Made by a program: the position numbers and the translations under genes
Notes under the pieces: generated by a model
Database searches by the model: none
The model's input: the letters and a program-made list of their open reading frames with translations, nothing else
What the model was told of the DNA's origin: nothing
NCBI GenBank assembly: GCA_937902285.1
Contig: CALGTB010000030.1
Coordinates: 1-40,972, forward strand
Reading direction: 5' to 3'
Length of the DNA: 40,972 nucleotides
Source of the DNA: an uncultured Actinomycetes bacterium
GTDB lineage: Bacteria > Actinomycetota > Actinomycetes > S36-B12
Part shown: one piece after another, positions 15,812 to 24,074 of the stretch
Position numbering within the stretch: the first letter of the stretch is position 1
Layout of the letters: the number at the start of each line of letters is the position of its first letter

Positions 15812-17233
15812 TCAGACGCCACGGAGTGTCGGTCCGCATCCGGCCGCCGTGGCCAGGGCGGAGATCACGTGGGCCACCTGCTCGGGATCCTGCTCGTCGA
15901 GCACCCCCGTGGTGACGCGGATGTGGTGGCCCCCTCCGGGACCGGCCCCCGCCGGTGTCCCCGGCACGATGAAGGGGCTGCCCGGAGACACCCGCACTCC
16001 GAGGGCCGCCAGCGTGATGAGGGCCGCCCGCTCGTCCTCGACCTCCACCCACGCGTTGATGCCGTCGCCCGTCGTGCTCACGACGCCGGCGCCGGCGAGC
16101 CCGGCGCGCACCGCGAGGCTGCGCACCGCGTAGGTCGAGCGCGCCCTCCGCACGGCCGCGACAGCCGAGGGGTCGGTGAGCAGGTCGACGAGCACCGACT
16201 GGAGGAGCCGGCTGGTCCAGCCGGGACCGAGCATCCGGCGTGAGACCAGCGGATCGACGACGTCGGCCGCGCCGCCCACGGCAGCGATCCGCAGGTCGGG
16301 GCCGTGGGACTTGGAGTAGCTGCGGATGTGGACCGTGCGGTCGGGCAGGTGGCAGCCGATGCTCACATCCGGCCCGGTGGCGATGTCCCCGCTGTGGTCG
16401 TCCTCGACGATGAGGGCCCGGTGCGGCCGGAGCAGGTCGGCGAGCTCGCGGCACCGCTCGGTGCTCATGCTGATGCCCGTGGGGTTCTGCGCGCGCGGCT
16501 GCACGAAGACGACCACGGGATCCAGGGCCAGGGCGAGGGCGAGCGAGTCGGGGAGGATGCCGGAGTCGTCCATCGCGAGCGGGATGAGCTCGGCCCCCGA
16601 GCGCTCCAGCAGGTCGATGAGGGGCGGGAACCCGGGCGTCTCCATCGCCACCCGGTCGCCCAGCCGGACCACCTGCTCCACGATGCGAGACAGCGCGTCG
16701 AGGGCACCGTCCACCACGGTCAGGCGTGCCGGCTCGAACGGCCAGCTCCGGCGCAGCAGGCCGTCGAGCTCCGGCAGCACCGGATCGTCGAGGTAGCTGG
16801 TGGTCCAGGACCCCGACGTCGTCACGACCCGCTGCACCGCGTCGCGCAGCGGGGGCAGGAGCAGCGGATCGGGCGTGCCGCTCGACAGGTTGATCCCCTC
16901 GGCCATGGGCGCACCGCCGATGCCCAGGTACCGGGTCGGCCGCGTCGGCTCCACGGTGTCGCGCACGAACGTGCCGGCCCGTCCGCGCGCCTGGATGGCG
17001 CCGACCGCGGCCAGTGCCTGCCAGGCCTCGCTCACCGTGGCCGGGCTGACGCCGAGCTCCTTGGCCAGGTCGCGGACGGTGGGCAGCCGGTCGCCCTGGG
17101 CGAGCCGCCCGGCCCGGATGAGGCGGTGCACCGCCGCTGCGATGCCCTTCGGCGACCGGTCGAGGACCGCGCTGGCCACCAGGGAGACGTCCGGGCCGAG
17201 CGGGCCGTCGATCGGCACGACGCTGAGCGTCAC
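15812..17233 (-). CDS. MocR-type PLP-dependent transcriptional regulator (GntR wHTH + aminotransferase fold)
   Basis: This 473-residue regulator has an N-terminal GntR-type winged helix (about 26–92: IAAAVHRLIRAG, LPTVRDLAKELGVSPATVSEAW) fused to a class I aminotransferase-like domain. The PLP lysine is K308 in SYSKSHGPDLR; AQNPTGISMS is the usual cofactor-site loop. Relatives such as GabR sense PLP–GABA adducts. GTG 17233 is chosen for AGGAGG four bases before it; the frame runs on to 17428 through the promoter region without domain sequence. It heads the row aldehyde dehydrogenase–pot–oxidoreductase–ureohydrolase and is divergent from the pyrimidine genes, so it may control both. GABA, putrescine or beta-alanine are plausible effectors. 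No operator is clear to me. Confidence 0.9.
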   Translation of the reverse strand: MTLSVVPIDGPLGPDVSLVASAVLDRSPKGIAAAVHRLIRAGRLAQGDRLPTVRDLAKELGVSPATVSEAWQALAAVGAIQARGRAGTFVRDTVEPTRPTRYLGIGGAPMAEGINLSSGTPDPLLLPPLRDAVQRVVTTSGSWTTSYLDDPVLPELDGLLRRSWPFEPARLTVVDGALDALSRIVEQVVRLGDRVAMETPGFPPLIDLLERSGAELIPLAMDDSGILPDSLALALALDPVVVFVQPRAQNPTGISMSTERCRELADLLRPHRALIVEDDHSGDIATGPDVSIGCHLPDRTVHIRSYSKSHGPDLRIAAVGGAADVVDPLVSRRMLGPGWTSRLLQSVLVDLLTDPSAVAAVRRARSTYAVRSLAVRAGLAGAGVVSTTGDGINAWVEVEDERAALITLAALGVRVSPGSPFIVPGTPAGAGPGGGHHIRVTTGVLDEQDPEQVAHVISALATAAGCGPTLRGV

Positions 17234-17297
17234 GCGTCCTCCTGACGTGCCTGGGGCCAGTGCGGGAGATTCCCCGTGGCTTTTGGCGGAAACGCCG

Positions 17298-17325
17298 TTG
17301 TAACACATCGGAAAGTGTCTAAGGT
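17298..17325 (+). promoter_or_regulatory. Candidate promoter of the pyrimidine/hydantoin operon
   Basis: TTGTAA (17298–17303) and TAAGGT (17320–17325) lie 16 bases apart and about 54 bases before the plus-strand ATG. They fit a sigma-70-like -35 and a TAnnnT -10. On the opposite strand TTGACC (17327–17322) could serve the divergent regulator gene. A four-base dyad, ACAC and GTGT, spaced by eight bases lies between the two hexamers. The interval is clearly more AT-rich than its surroundings. Confidence 0.4.
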
Positions 17326-17346
17326 CAAGAATCACAAAAAACCGTT

Positions 17347-17364
17347 CGTCGCAGCGGAGCGACG
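17347..17364 (+). promoter_or_regulatory. Leader hairpin just before the ribosome-binding site
   Basis: CGTCGC (17347–17352) and GCGACG (17359–17364) are perfect inverted arms around a six-base loop. The right arm touches the AGGAGGAGG ribosome-binding stretch of the next gene. If transcribed it could tune initiation. Confidence 0.4.
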
Positions 17365-17378
17365 AGGAGGAGGCTCGC

Positions 17379-18215
17379 ATGACGGTCGTACGCGCGGCGC
17401 TGGTGCAGACGAACTGGACGGGCGACAAGGAGTCGATGATCGTCGCCCACGAGGGCTATGCCCGCGAGGCGGCGGCACAGGGCGCCCAGGTGGTCTGCTT
17501 CCAGGAACTCTTCTACGGCCCCTACTTCTGCCAGGTGCAGGACAAGCAGTACTACGAGTACGCCGAGTCCATTCCCGGTCCGACCACGGAACGCTTCCAG
17601 GCCCTGGCCAAGGAGCTGGGCATGGTCATGGTCCTGCCCATGTACGAGGAGGAGCAGCCCGGGATCCTCTACAACACCGCTGCGGTCATCGACGCCGACG
17701 GCAGCTACCTCGGCAAGTACCGCAAGCAGCACATCCCCCACGTGGGCGGATTCTGGGAGAAGTTCTACTTCCGACCCGGCAACGGCGGCTACCCCGTCTT
17801 CGACACGGCCGTGGGCAAGGTCGGCGTGTACATCTGCTACGACCGGCACTTCCCCGAGGGCTGGCGCGCGCTCGGCCTCAACGGCGCCCAGATCGTGTTC
17901 AACCCCTCGGCGACGTCGCGCGGGCTGTCGCAGTACCTCTGGGGCATCGAGCAGCCGGCCGCGGCCGTGGCGAACGAGTACTTCGTGGGAGCCATCAATC
18001 GGGTGGGGATCGAGCCGCTCGGTGACGACGACTTCTACGGCCAGTCCTACTTCGTGGACCCCGAGGGCAGCTACGTCGGCGACAAGGGAGACCCCTACAA
18101 GCCGGAGCTCATCGTGCGCGACCTCGACCTCGACCTGCTGACCGAGGTGCGCAACCGCTGGCAGTTCTACCGCGACCGCCGGCCGGACGCCTACGACGAC
18201 CTCGTCCGCCCCTAG
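17379..18215 (+). CDS. pydC: Nitrilase-superfamily amidohydrolase, probable beta-ureidopropionase
   Basis: This enzyme would hydrolyse N-carbamoyl-beta-alanine to beta-alanine, CO2 and ammonia, the last ring-opening step of reductive pyrimidine breakdown. The 278-residue protein carries the full Glu-Lys-Cys triad: E43 in CFQELFYGPYF, K116 in YRKQHIPH, and C153 in YICYDRHFPE. These surroundings match beta-ureidopropionase and N-carbamoyl amino-acid hydrolases. The length is at the short end, as in bacterial carbamoylases. AGGAGGAGG precedes ATG 17379. It is followed 30 bp later by dihydropyrimidinase, which supplies its substrate. An N-carbamoyl-D-amino-acid hydrolase in hydantoin use is the main alternative. 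Confidence 0.85.
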   Translation: MTVVRAALVQTNWTGDKESMIVAHEGYAREAAAQGAQVVCFQELFYGPYFCQVQDKQYYEYAESIPGPTTERFQALAKELGMVMVLPMYEEEQPGILYNTAAVIDADGSYLGKYRKQHIPHVGGFWEKFYFRPGNGGYPVFDTAVGKVGVYICYDRHFPEGWRALGLNGAQIVFNPSATSRGLSQYLWGIEQPAAAVANEYFVGAINRVGIEPLGDDDFYGQSYFVDPEGSYVGDKGDPYKPELIVRDLDLDLLTEVRNRWQFYRDRRPDAYDDLVRP

Positions 18216-18245
18216 CAGCCGAATCACCCCCGAAGGGACTCCCTC

Positions 18246-19664
18246 ATGACCATCCTCATCAAGAACGGCAGCGTGGTGTCGGCCCAGGGGACCATCCAGG
18301 CCGACGTGCTGATCGACGGCGAGAAGATCGCCGCCGTGCTCGCTCCCGGCGACACCTCGCTGGGCAGCAGCATCGAGGCCTCCGCCGACCGGGTCATCGA
18401 CGCCACGGGCCGCTACGTCGTCCCCGGCGGCATCGACGGCCACACGCACATGGAGATGCCGTTCGGCGGCACCGTGGCGTCCGACACGTTCGAGACGGGC
18501 ACGCGGGCGGCCGCATGGGGCGGCACCACGACGATCATCGACTTCGCCGTGCAGAAGCAGGGCGAGCGCGTCCAGGACTGCCTCGCGGCGTGGCATGACA
18601 AGGCCGCGGGGAACTGCGCGATCGACTACGGGTTCCACCAGGTCGTGGGCGGCGTCGACTCCGAGTCGCTCAAGGCCATGGACGAGCTCATCGACGAGGG
18701 CGTCACCACGTTCAAGCTCTTCATGGCCTACCCGGGCGTGTTCCTGAGCTCGGACGGACAGATCCTGCAGGCGATGCAGCAGGCGGCGGGCAACGGCTCG
18801 ATGATCATGATGCACGCCGAGAACGGCAGCGCCATCGACGTCCTCATCGCCCAGGCACTCGCCGAGGGGAAGACCGACCCGAAGTACCACTCGCTCACCC
18901 GCCCGTGGGAGACCGAGGCCGAGGCCGTCAACCGCGCGATCATGCTTGCCCGGATGACCGGCGCCCCGCTCTACATCGTGCACATGTCCGCCAAGCAGGC
19001 CGTCAACGTGCTGCAGGCCAACCGGGACGAGGGCTGGAATGTCTTCGGCGAGACCTGCCCCCAGTACCTCTACCTCTCCCTCGAGGACCAGCTCTCGCAG
19101 CCGGGTTTCGAGGGCGCGAAGTGGGTCTGCTCGACGCCCCTGCGGTCACGGGCCGAGGAGCACCAGAAGGAGCTCTGGCGCTACCTGCGCACCAACGACC
19201 TGTCGGTGATCAGCACCGACCACTGCCCCTTCTGCTTCAAGGAGCAGAAGGAGATGGGCCTCGGCGACTTCTCCAAGATCCCGAACGGCATCGGCTCCGT
19301 GGAGCATCGCATGGACCTCATCTACCAGGGCGTGGTCGAGGGCGAGATCAGCATCGAGCGCTGGGTGGAGCTGTGCTCCACGACCCCGGCGCGGATGTTC
19401 GGCCTGTACGGCCAGAAGGGTGCCATCGCCCCGGGCTTCGACGCCGACGTGGTGATCTACGACCCCTCCGGGCGGACGGAGATCGGCTTCCACAAGACGC
19501 ACCACATGAGCATGGATCACTCCGCCTGGGAGGGTTTCGTCGTCGACGGGCATGTCGACACGGTCATCTCCCGTGGCCGCGTCATCATCGATGATCACGC
19601 CTATCACGGTGCCAAGGGGGACGGCCGCTTCCTCAAGCGGGGCCTCTCGCAGTACCTGATCTGA
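18246..19664 (+). CDS. hydA: Dihydropyrimidinase / D-hydantoinase
   Basis: This binuclear zinc amidohydrolase opens dihydrouracil, dihydrothymine or hydantoin rings to N-carbamoyl amino acids. In 472 residues all metal ligands are visible: H66 and H68 in GIDGHTHME, the carboxylated lysine K157 in TTFKLFMAYPG, H190 in MMHAEN, H246 in YIVHMSA, and D325 in STDHCPF. The N-terminal strands ILIKNGSVV and C-terminal PGFDADVVIYDP form the usual beta-sandwich. The length is that of the family. It lies 30 bp after the ureidopropionase and 56 bp before the semialdehyde dehydrogenase. Dihydropyrimidine or hydantoin specificity cannot be decided from sequence, but the semialdehyde dehydrogenase downstream favours pyrimidines. 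Confidence 0.93.
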   Translation: MTILIKNGSVVSAQGTIQADVLIDGEKIAAVLAPGDTSLGSSIEASADRVIDATGRYVVPGGIDGHTHMEMPFGGTVASDTFETGTRAAAWGGTTTIIDFAVQKQGERVQDCLAAWHDKAAGNCAIDYGFHQVVGGVDSESLKAMDELIDEGVTTFKLFMAYPGVFLSSDGQILQAMQQAAGNGSMIMMHAENGSAIDVLIAQALAEGKTDPKYHSLTRPWETEAEAVNRAIMLARMTGAPLYIVHMSAKQAVNVLQANRDEGWNVFGETCPQYLYLSLEDQLSQPGFEGAKWVCSTPLRSRAEEHQKELWRYLRTNDLSVISTDHCPFCFKEQKEMGLGDFSKIPNGIGSVEHRMDLIYQGVVEGEISIERWVELCSTTPARMFGLYGQKGAIAPGFDADVVIYDPSGRTEIGFHKTHHMSMDHSAWEGFVVDGHVDTVISRGRVIIDDHAYHGAKGDGRFLKRGLSQYLI

Positions 19665-19720
19665 TCACCCCAGGCACCAGTCCCACCCGGCTCGTCCCCT
19701 TCAAGAGCGGAGTCACCGTC

Positions 19721-21208
19721 GTGCGCACCATCGACCATTGGATCAACGGAGCCCTCTCCCCCTCGACCTCCGGTCGCTCCGGAGTCGTCTACAACCCGGC
19801 CACCGGCCAGCAGCAGGCAGAGGTCGGCCTCGCCTCAATCGAGGAGGTCGATGCAGCTGTCGCGGCAGCCAAGGCCGCATTCCCCGGCTGGCGCTCCACC
19901 TCGCTCTCCCGGCGTGCTGAGGTCATGTTCACCTTCCGCTCGCTCGTCGTGAGCCATCGCGACGAGATCGCCGAGCTCGTGTCGATCGAGCACGGGAAGG
20001 TCCCCAGTGACGCGGCCGGCGAGCTCGCACGCGGCATCGAGAACATCGAGTTCGCGTGCGGGATCCCGGCCATGCTCAAGGGCGGCTACTCCGAGGGCGT
20101 CTCGGGCGGCGTCGACGTCTACTCCATCAAGCAGCCGCTGGGAGTCGTGGCGGGCATCACGCCGTTCAACTTCCCCGCCATGGTCCCGATGTGGATGTTC
20201 GCCAACGCCATCGCGACCGGCAACTGCTTCATCCTCAAGCCCAGCGAGAAGGACCCCTCGGTCGCCCTGCTGCTGGCCGACCTGCTCAAGCAGGCGGGCC
20301 TGCCCGATGGCGTCTTCAACGTGGTGCAGGGCGACAAGGTCGCTGTCGACCGCATGCTCGACCATCCCGACATCGAGGCCGTCAGCTTCGTGGGCTCGAC
20401 CCCCATCGCCCAGTACATCTACGCAACGGGGACGGCCAACGGCAAGCGCGTGCAGGCCCTGGGCGGGGCGAAGAACCACATGGTCGTCCTTCCGGACGCG
20501 GACATCAACATGGCTGCCGACGCCGCCGTCAGCGCCGCGTACGGCTCGGCAGGCGAGCGCTGCATGGCGATCTCCGTCGTCGTCGCCGTCGGCGGCGTCG
20601 GCGACCGGCTGATCGATGCCATCACCGAGCGCCTCCCCAAGCTCAAGGTCGGCCCGGGCACCGATCCCAGCGCGGAGATGGGCCCGCTCATCACCGGGGA
20701 GCACCGCGACAAGGTTGCCTCCTACCTCGCCGGCGCTCCTGCGGAGGGCGCCACGGTCGTGGTCGACGGCCGCGACGCGGCCCTGCCGTCCGAGGGCTTC
20801 TTCCTCGGGGTCTCGCTGATCGACAACGTGAAGCCCGGGATGAAGTCCTACGACGACGAGATCTTCGGCCCCGTCCTGTCCGTGGTCCGCGTCGACACGT
20901 ACGACGAGGCCGTCGACCTCATCAACCGGCACCAGTACGGCAACGGAACGGCGATCTTCACGCGCGACGGCGGAGCGGCGAAGCAGTTCCAGTTCGAGAT
21001 CAAGGTCGGGATGGTCGGCATCAACGTGCCCATCCCGGTACCGGTCGCGTACTACAGCTTCGGCGGCTGGAAGGCGTCGATCTTCGGCGACAGCAACATC
21101 TACGGCCCCGCCGGCATCGACTTCTACACCCGCACCAAGACGATCACCTCGCGCTGGCCCGACCCGGCGACCTCGACGGTCGACCTCGGATTCCCCCGCA
21201 CCCGCTAG
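19721..21208 (+). CDS. mmsA: Methylmalonate/malonate-semialdehyde dehydrogenase (CoA-acylating)
   Basis: This aldehyde dehydrogenase uses CoA and NAD to convert malonate semialdehyde to acetyl-CoA, or methylmalonate semialdehyde to propionyl-CoA, with loss of CO2. The 495-residue protein has the family hallmarks: GITPFNFPAMVPMWMF, the nucleophile in GSAGERCMAIS, and the C-terminal block PVAYYSFGGWKASIFGD, IYGPAGIDFYTRTK. The position of the general-base glutamate carries QALGGAKN instead of ELGGK, as normal for MmsA. Start is GTG 19721 with GGAG eight bases before. Within this operon it would complete uracil (through beta-alanine) and thymine (through beta-aminoisobutyrate) breakdown, given an aminotransferase such as that at 29975. 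Confidence 0.92.
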   Translation: MRTIDHWINGALSPSTSGRSGVVYNPATGQQQAEVGLASIEEVDAAVAAAKAAFPGWRSTSLSRRAEVMFTFRSLVVSHRDEIAELVSIEHGKVPSDAAGELARGIENIEFACGIPAMLKGGYSEGVSGGVDVYSIKQPLGVVAGITPFNFPAMVPMWMFANAIATGNCFILKPSEKDPSVALLLADLLKQAGLPDGVFNVVQGDKVAVDRMLDHPDIEAVSFVGSTPIAQYIYATGTANGKRVQALGGAKNHMVVLPDADINMAADAAVSAAYGSAGERCMAISVVVAVGGVGDRLIDAITERLPKLKVGPGTDPSAEMGPLITGEHRDKVASYLAGAPAEGATVVVDGRDAALPSEGFFLGVSLIDNVKPGMKSYDDEIFGPVLSVVRVDTYDEAVDLINRHQYGNGTAIFTRDGGAAKQFQFEIKVGMVGINVPIPVPVAYYSFGGWKASIFGDSNIYGPAGIDFYTRTKTITSRWPDPATSTVDLGFPRTR

Positions 21209-21261
21209 CGGGCACGCACCGACTGACCCTCCCCTACCCCCGCACGATCGAAGGGCCACAC

Positions 21262-22293
21262 ATGGACATCGGCGTCGTTCTGCAGTGCACGCCACCGGCG
21301 GCCAGGGTCATCGACCTCGCCAAGCGTGCCGAGACCTACGGCTTCGGCTACGTCTGGACGTTCGACTCCCACATCCTGTGGGAGGAGCCCTACGTCATCT
21401 ACAGCAAGATCCTCGACGAGACCCGCAAGGTCGTCGTCGGCCCGATGGTGACCAATCCGGCCACCCGCGACATCACCGTCACGGCGTCGGTCTTCGCCAC
21501 GCTGAACGAGATGTACGGCAACCGCACGGTCATCGGCATCGGGCGCGGCGACTCCGCCGTGCGCGTGACCAACGGCAAGCCCGTCTCCGTGGCCGAGCTC
21601 CGGCAGGCCGTGCTCGACGTCAAGGGCCTCGTCAACGGCGAGGCCATCGAGTACAAGGGCAACCACCTGAGGCTGCCGTGGGCGACGCAGAGCCGCACGG
21701 GCGTGTGGGTCGCGGCCTACGGGCCGAAGGTGCTCGCCCTTACCGGCGAGGTCGGCGACGGCTTCATCCTCCAGCTCGCCGACCCGTCGATCGCCGCCTG
21801 GACCATCCAGGCGGTCCGGGACGCCGCCGCGGCGGCGGGGCGCGACCCCGACGATGTCTACATCTGCGTCGCCGCCCCCGCCTACGTCACCGACGGCTCG
21901 CCCGAGGCCCACGCCCACGCACGCGACCAGCTCCGGTGGTTCGGCGGGATGGTCGGCAACCACGTCGCCGACATCGTGGCCCGCTACGGCGAGGACGGCG
22001 GCGCCGTGCCGCAGGCCCTCACCGACTACATCAAGAACCGGCAGGGGTACGACTACAACGAGCACGGGCAGGCCGGCAACACCCACACCGACTTCGTGCC
22101 CGACGAGATCGTCGACCGCTTCTGCATCATCGGCACGCCCGAGGAGCACGTGCGGCGCCTGGAGGAGCTGCGCGCCCTCGGGGTCGACCAGTTCGCCGTC
22201 TACCTCCAGCACGACGACAAGGACCACACCCTCGCCGCCTACGGCGAGAAGATCATCCCGCAGGTCCAGGAGCACCTCAAGGCGCGCGACTGA
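21262..22293 (+). CDS. LLM-class flavin-dependent oxidoreductase (F420 or FMN)
   Basis: This 343-residue luciferase-like monooxygenase-fold protein (TIM barrel) begins MDIGVVLQ, continues with YGFGYVWTFDSHIL, the conserved ATLNEMYGNR and VIGIGRGDS, and ends with FCIIGTPEEHVRRLEEL, all usual in F420-type LLM enzymes. ATG 21262 is the only start that gives the normal family beginning; the frame upstream runs antiparallel to sense within mmsA. I recall a subfamily (CPS_4043-like) that often sits beside dihydropyrimidinase genes, but I cannot check this. Dihydropyrimidine dehydrogenase is absent here, so this enzyme may supply a redox step on the pyrimidine or hydantoin ring, as the LLM enzyme RutA does by another route. 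The reaction is unknown. Confidence 0.82.
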   Translation: MDIGVVLQCTPPAARVIDLAKRAETYGFGYVWTFDSHILWEEPYVIYSKILDETRKVVVGPMVTNPATRDITVTASVFATLNEMYGNRTVIGIGRGDSAVRVTNGKPVSVAELRQAVLDVKGLVNGEAIEYKGNHLRLPWATQSRTGVWVAAYGPKVLALTGEVGDGFILQLADPSIAAWTIQAVRDAAAAAGRDPDDVYICVAAPAYVTDGSPEAHAHARDQLRWFGGMVGNHVADIVARYGEDGGAVPQALTDYIKNRQGYDYNEHGQAGNTHTDFVPDEIVDRFCIIGTPEEHVRRLEELRALGVDQFAVYLQHDDKDHTLAAYGEKIIPQVQEHLKARD

Positions 22294-22341
22294 CGCGACG
22301 TCGGCGAGTCGGAACCCACCGGAAATAGGAGCGAAACCTTC

Positions 22342-23262
22342 GTGACGGACCATGCCGCTGTGCCAGCAGCGACCGCCCCACGGCCTCGGCGACAGAGCAC
22401 CGTCTCGCGCCGCGTCCGCAAGGGCGCCGTCGGTGCGCTGTGGGCGCTGGCCGGCATCCTGCTCGTCATGCTCATGTGGGAGCTGGTGAAGTGGGTCGGG
22501 ACCCTGGTCTCGCTGCCCTTCAACACCAACGACCTGTCGATGCCCCACGTGTGGACGATGTTCTCGGGCGCCTGGCAGCCCGAGGTCCGCGGATCGGACA
22601 CCACGGTGCTGCAGGCCGTGCTCCAGTCGGCGGCGTACTCGCTCCTCATCGCCCTGGGCGGGTTCATCATCGGGGTCAGTGTCGGCCTCCTCCTCGCCAT
22701 CGTGATGCAGAGGTTCGCCTTCCTCGAGCGCGGGCTGCTGCCCTTCGTCATCGCCTCGCAGACGGTTCCGCTCATCGCCCTCGCGCCGCTCATCACGGGC
22801 ATCGGCAATCGCATCAGCATCGGCCCCGTGCAGTGGAGCACGACGTACTCCGTGATGTTCATCGCCGCCTACCTCGCCTTCTTCCCGCTCAGCGTGGGGG
22901 CCCTGCGCGGCCTACACGCGCCGACGGCCACCTCGCTCGAGCTCATGCGCTCGTATGCCGCGACACCTCGAGCCACGCTCTTCAAGCTGCGCTTCCCGGC
23001 CTCGCTCCCCTACCTCGTCCCGGCCATGAAGGTCTCTGCGGCAGCCGCCGTCGTGGGAACCGTGGTGGCGGAGATCTCGACCGGTGTCCGCGGCGGCATC
23101 GGCCGGCTCATCCTCGAGTACTCGCGCGAGGCGACCAGCCAGCCGGCCAAGGTGTACGTCGCCGTCTTCGGAGCCATCGTCCTCGGGCTGGTCGCCGCCG
23201 GACTGGTGACGGCGCTCGACCTCTACCTCACCCGCAACCTGCCCAAGGAGTCACCGGCATGA
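22342..23262 (+). CDS. ABC transporter permease 1 (SsuC/ThiX/RibX type)
   Basis: This 306-residue inner-membrane protein has a basic 30-residue N-terminus and about six helices. The first spans about 33–50, and the EAA-like loop reads LELMRSYAATPRATLFKLRFPASLPYLVPAMK around 200–230. TVPLIALAPL and VVAEIS follow the pattern of permeases for sulfonates, nitrate, thiamine precursors and riboflavin. GTG 22342 has TAGGAG ten bases before it. Its TGA overlaps the next ATG (ATGA). Its own gene pair, ATPase and second permease, follows directly, so the transporter is a heterodimer. Context suggests uptake of a pyrimidine, a hydantoin or a ureido compound. Confidence 0.88.
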   Translation: MTDHAAVPAATAPRPRRQSTVSRRVRKGAVGALWALAGILLVMLMWELVKWVGTLVSLPFNTNDLSMPHVWTMFSGAWQPEVRGSDTTVLQAVLQSAAYSLLIALGGFIIGVSVGLLLAIVMQRFAFLERGLLPFVIASQTVPLIALAPLITGIGNRISIGPVQWSTTYSVMFIAAYLAFFPLSVGALRGLHAPTATSLELMRSYAATPRATLFKLRFPASLPYLVPAMKVSAAAAVVGTVVAEISTGVRGGIGRLILEYSREATSQPAKVYVAVFGAIVLGLVAAGLVTALDLYLTRNLPKESPA

Positions 23263-24074
23263 CCACGACGACGAGCGACCTGGCCGTCCAGGCGCAGGGC
23301 ATCTGGAAGGTCTTCAACGCCGGACTGGCGAACGAGGTGACGGCCCTCCAGGACATCGACCTGGTCGTCGGGCGTGGCGAGTTCGTCTCGCTGATCGGGC
23401 CCTCCGGCTGCGGCAAGAGCACCCTGCTCAGGGTCATCGCCGACCTGACGGACGCGACTCAGGGATCCCTCCAGGTGGCTGGCATGTCGGCGGCGCAGGC
23501 GCGGCAGGAGCAGAGGTACGGCATCGCGTTCCAGCAGGCCGCCCTCTTCGACTGGCGGACGGTTCGGCGCAACGTCGAGCTGCCGCTCGAGCTCCAGGGC
23601 TGGGACAAGGGCCGGCGCCAGGCACGGGCCATGGAGCTCCTCGAGATGGTTCAGCTCGCCGACTTCGCCGACCACCGCCCGTGGGAGCTCTCGGGCGGCA
23701 TGCAGCAGCGCGTCGCCATCGCCCGCTCGCTGGCCGTCGATCCTCCCCTCCTGCTCATGGACGAGCCCTTCGGAGCCCTGGACGAGATGACGCGCGAGCG
23801 CATGCAGAACGAGCTCCTGCGCATCCGGCAGGAGACCGGGAAGTCCATCATCTTCGTCACCCACTCGATCCCCGAGGCGGTCTACCTGTCCGATCGCGTG
23901 GTCGTCATGTCGCCGCGTCCGGGCCGCATCACCGACGTCATCCCGGTCAGCCTCGGCGAGAGGGACGACGACACCCGCGAGGCCGAGTCGTTCTTCGAGT
24001 CCGTGACCGCCGTCCGAGAGGCGCTGCGCGGCAACCCCAGCAGCCCGGCTCGCGCCCGGGTCGGCGAGGTCTGA
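23259..24074 (+). CDS. ABC transporter ATPase (SsuB/ThiZ type)
   Basis: This 271-residue cytoplasmic ATPase has Walker A GPSGCGKS at 47–54, a Q-loop in IAFQQAALFDWRTV, signature LSGGMQQR, Walker B LLLMDEPFGALDE, and switch histidine in VTHSIPEAVYLSDR. The phrase MDEPFGALDEMTRERMQ and PGRI near the end are typical of nitrate/sulfonate/taurine and HMP-precursor importers. ATG 23259 overlaps the stop of permease 1, and the stop overlaps the ATG of permease 2 (TGATG). All three should be translated together. Substrate is that of the solute-binding protein at 24889. Confidence 0.92.
   Translation: MTTTTSDLAVQAQGIWKVFNAGLANEVTALQDIDLVVGRGEFVSLIGPSGCGKSTLLRVIADLTDATQGSLQVAGMSAAQARQEQRYGIAFQQAALFDWRTVRRNVELPLELQGWDKGRRQARAMELLEMVQLADFADHRPWELSGGMQQRVAIARSLAVDPPLLLMDEPFGALDEMTRERMQNELLRIRQETGKSIIFVTHSIPEAVYLSDRVVVMSPRPGRITDVIPVSLGERDDDTREAESFFESVTAVREALRGNPSSPARARVGEV

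Noticed and set aside
15750..17306. A 518-codon minus-strand frame overlapping the MocR gene
   Set aside because: The MocR frame has the winged helix and PLP motifs; the other is an Arg/Pro-rich shadow.
20056..21261. Upstream extension of the LLM oxidoreductase frame through most of mmsA
   Set aside because: The 400 added residues are an off-frame reading of mmsA with no similarity to the LLM fold; the ATG at 21262 gives the normal start.
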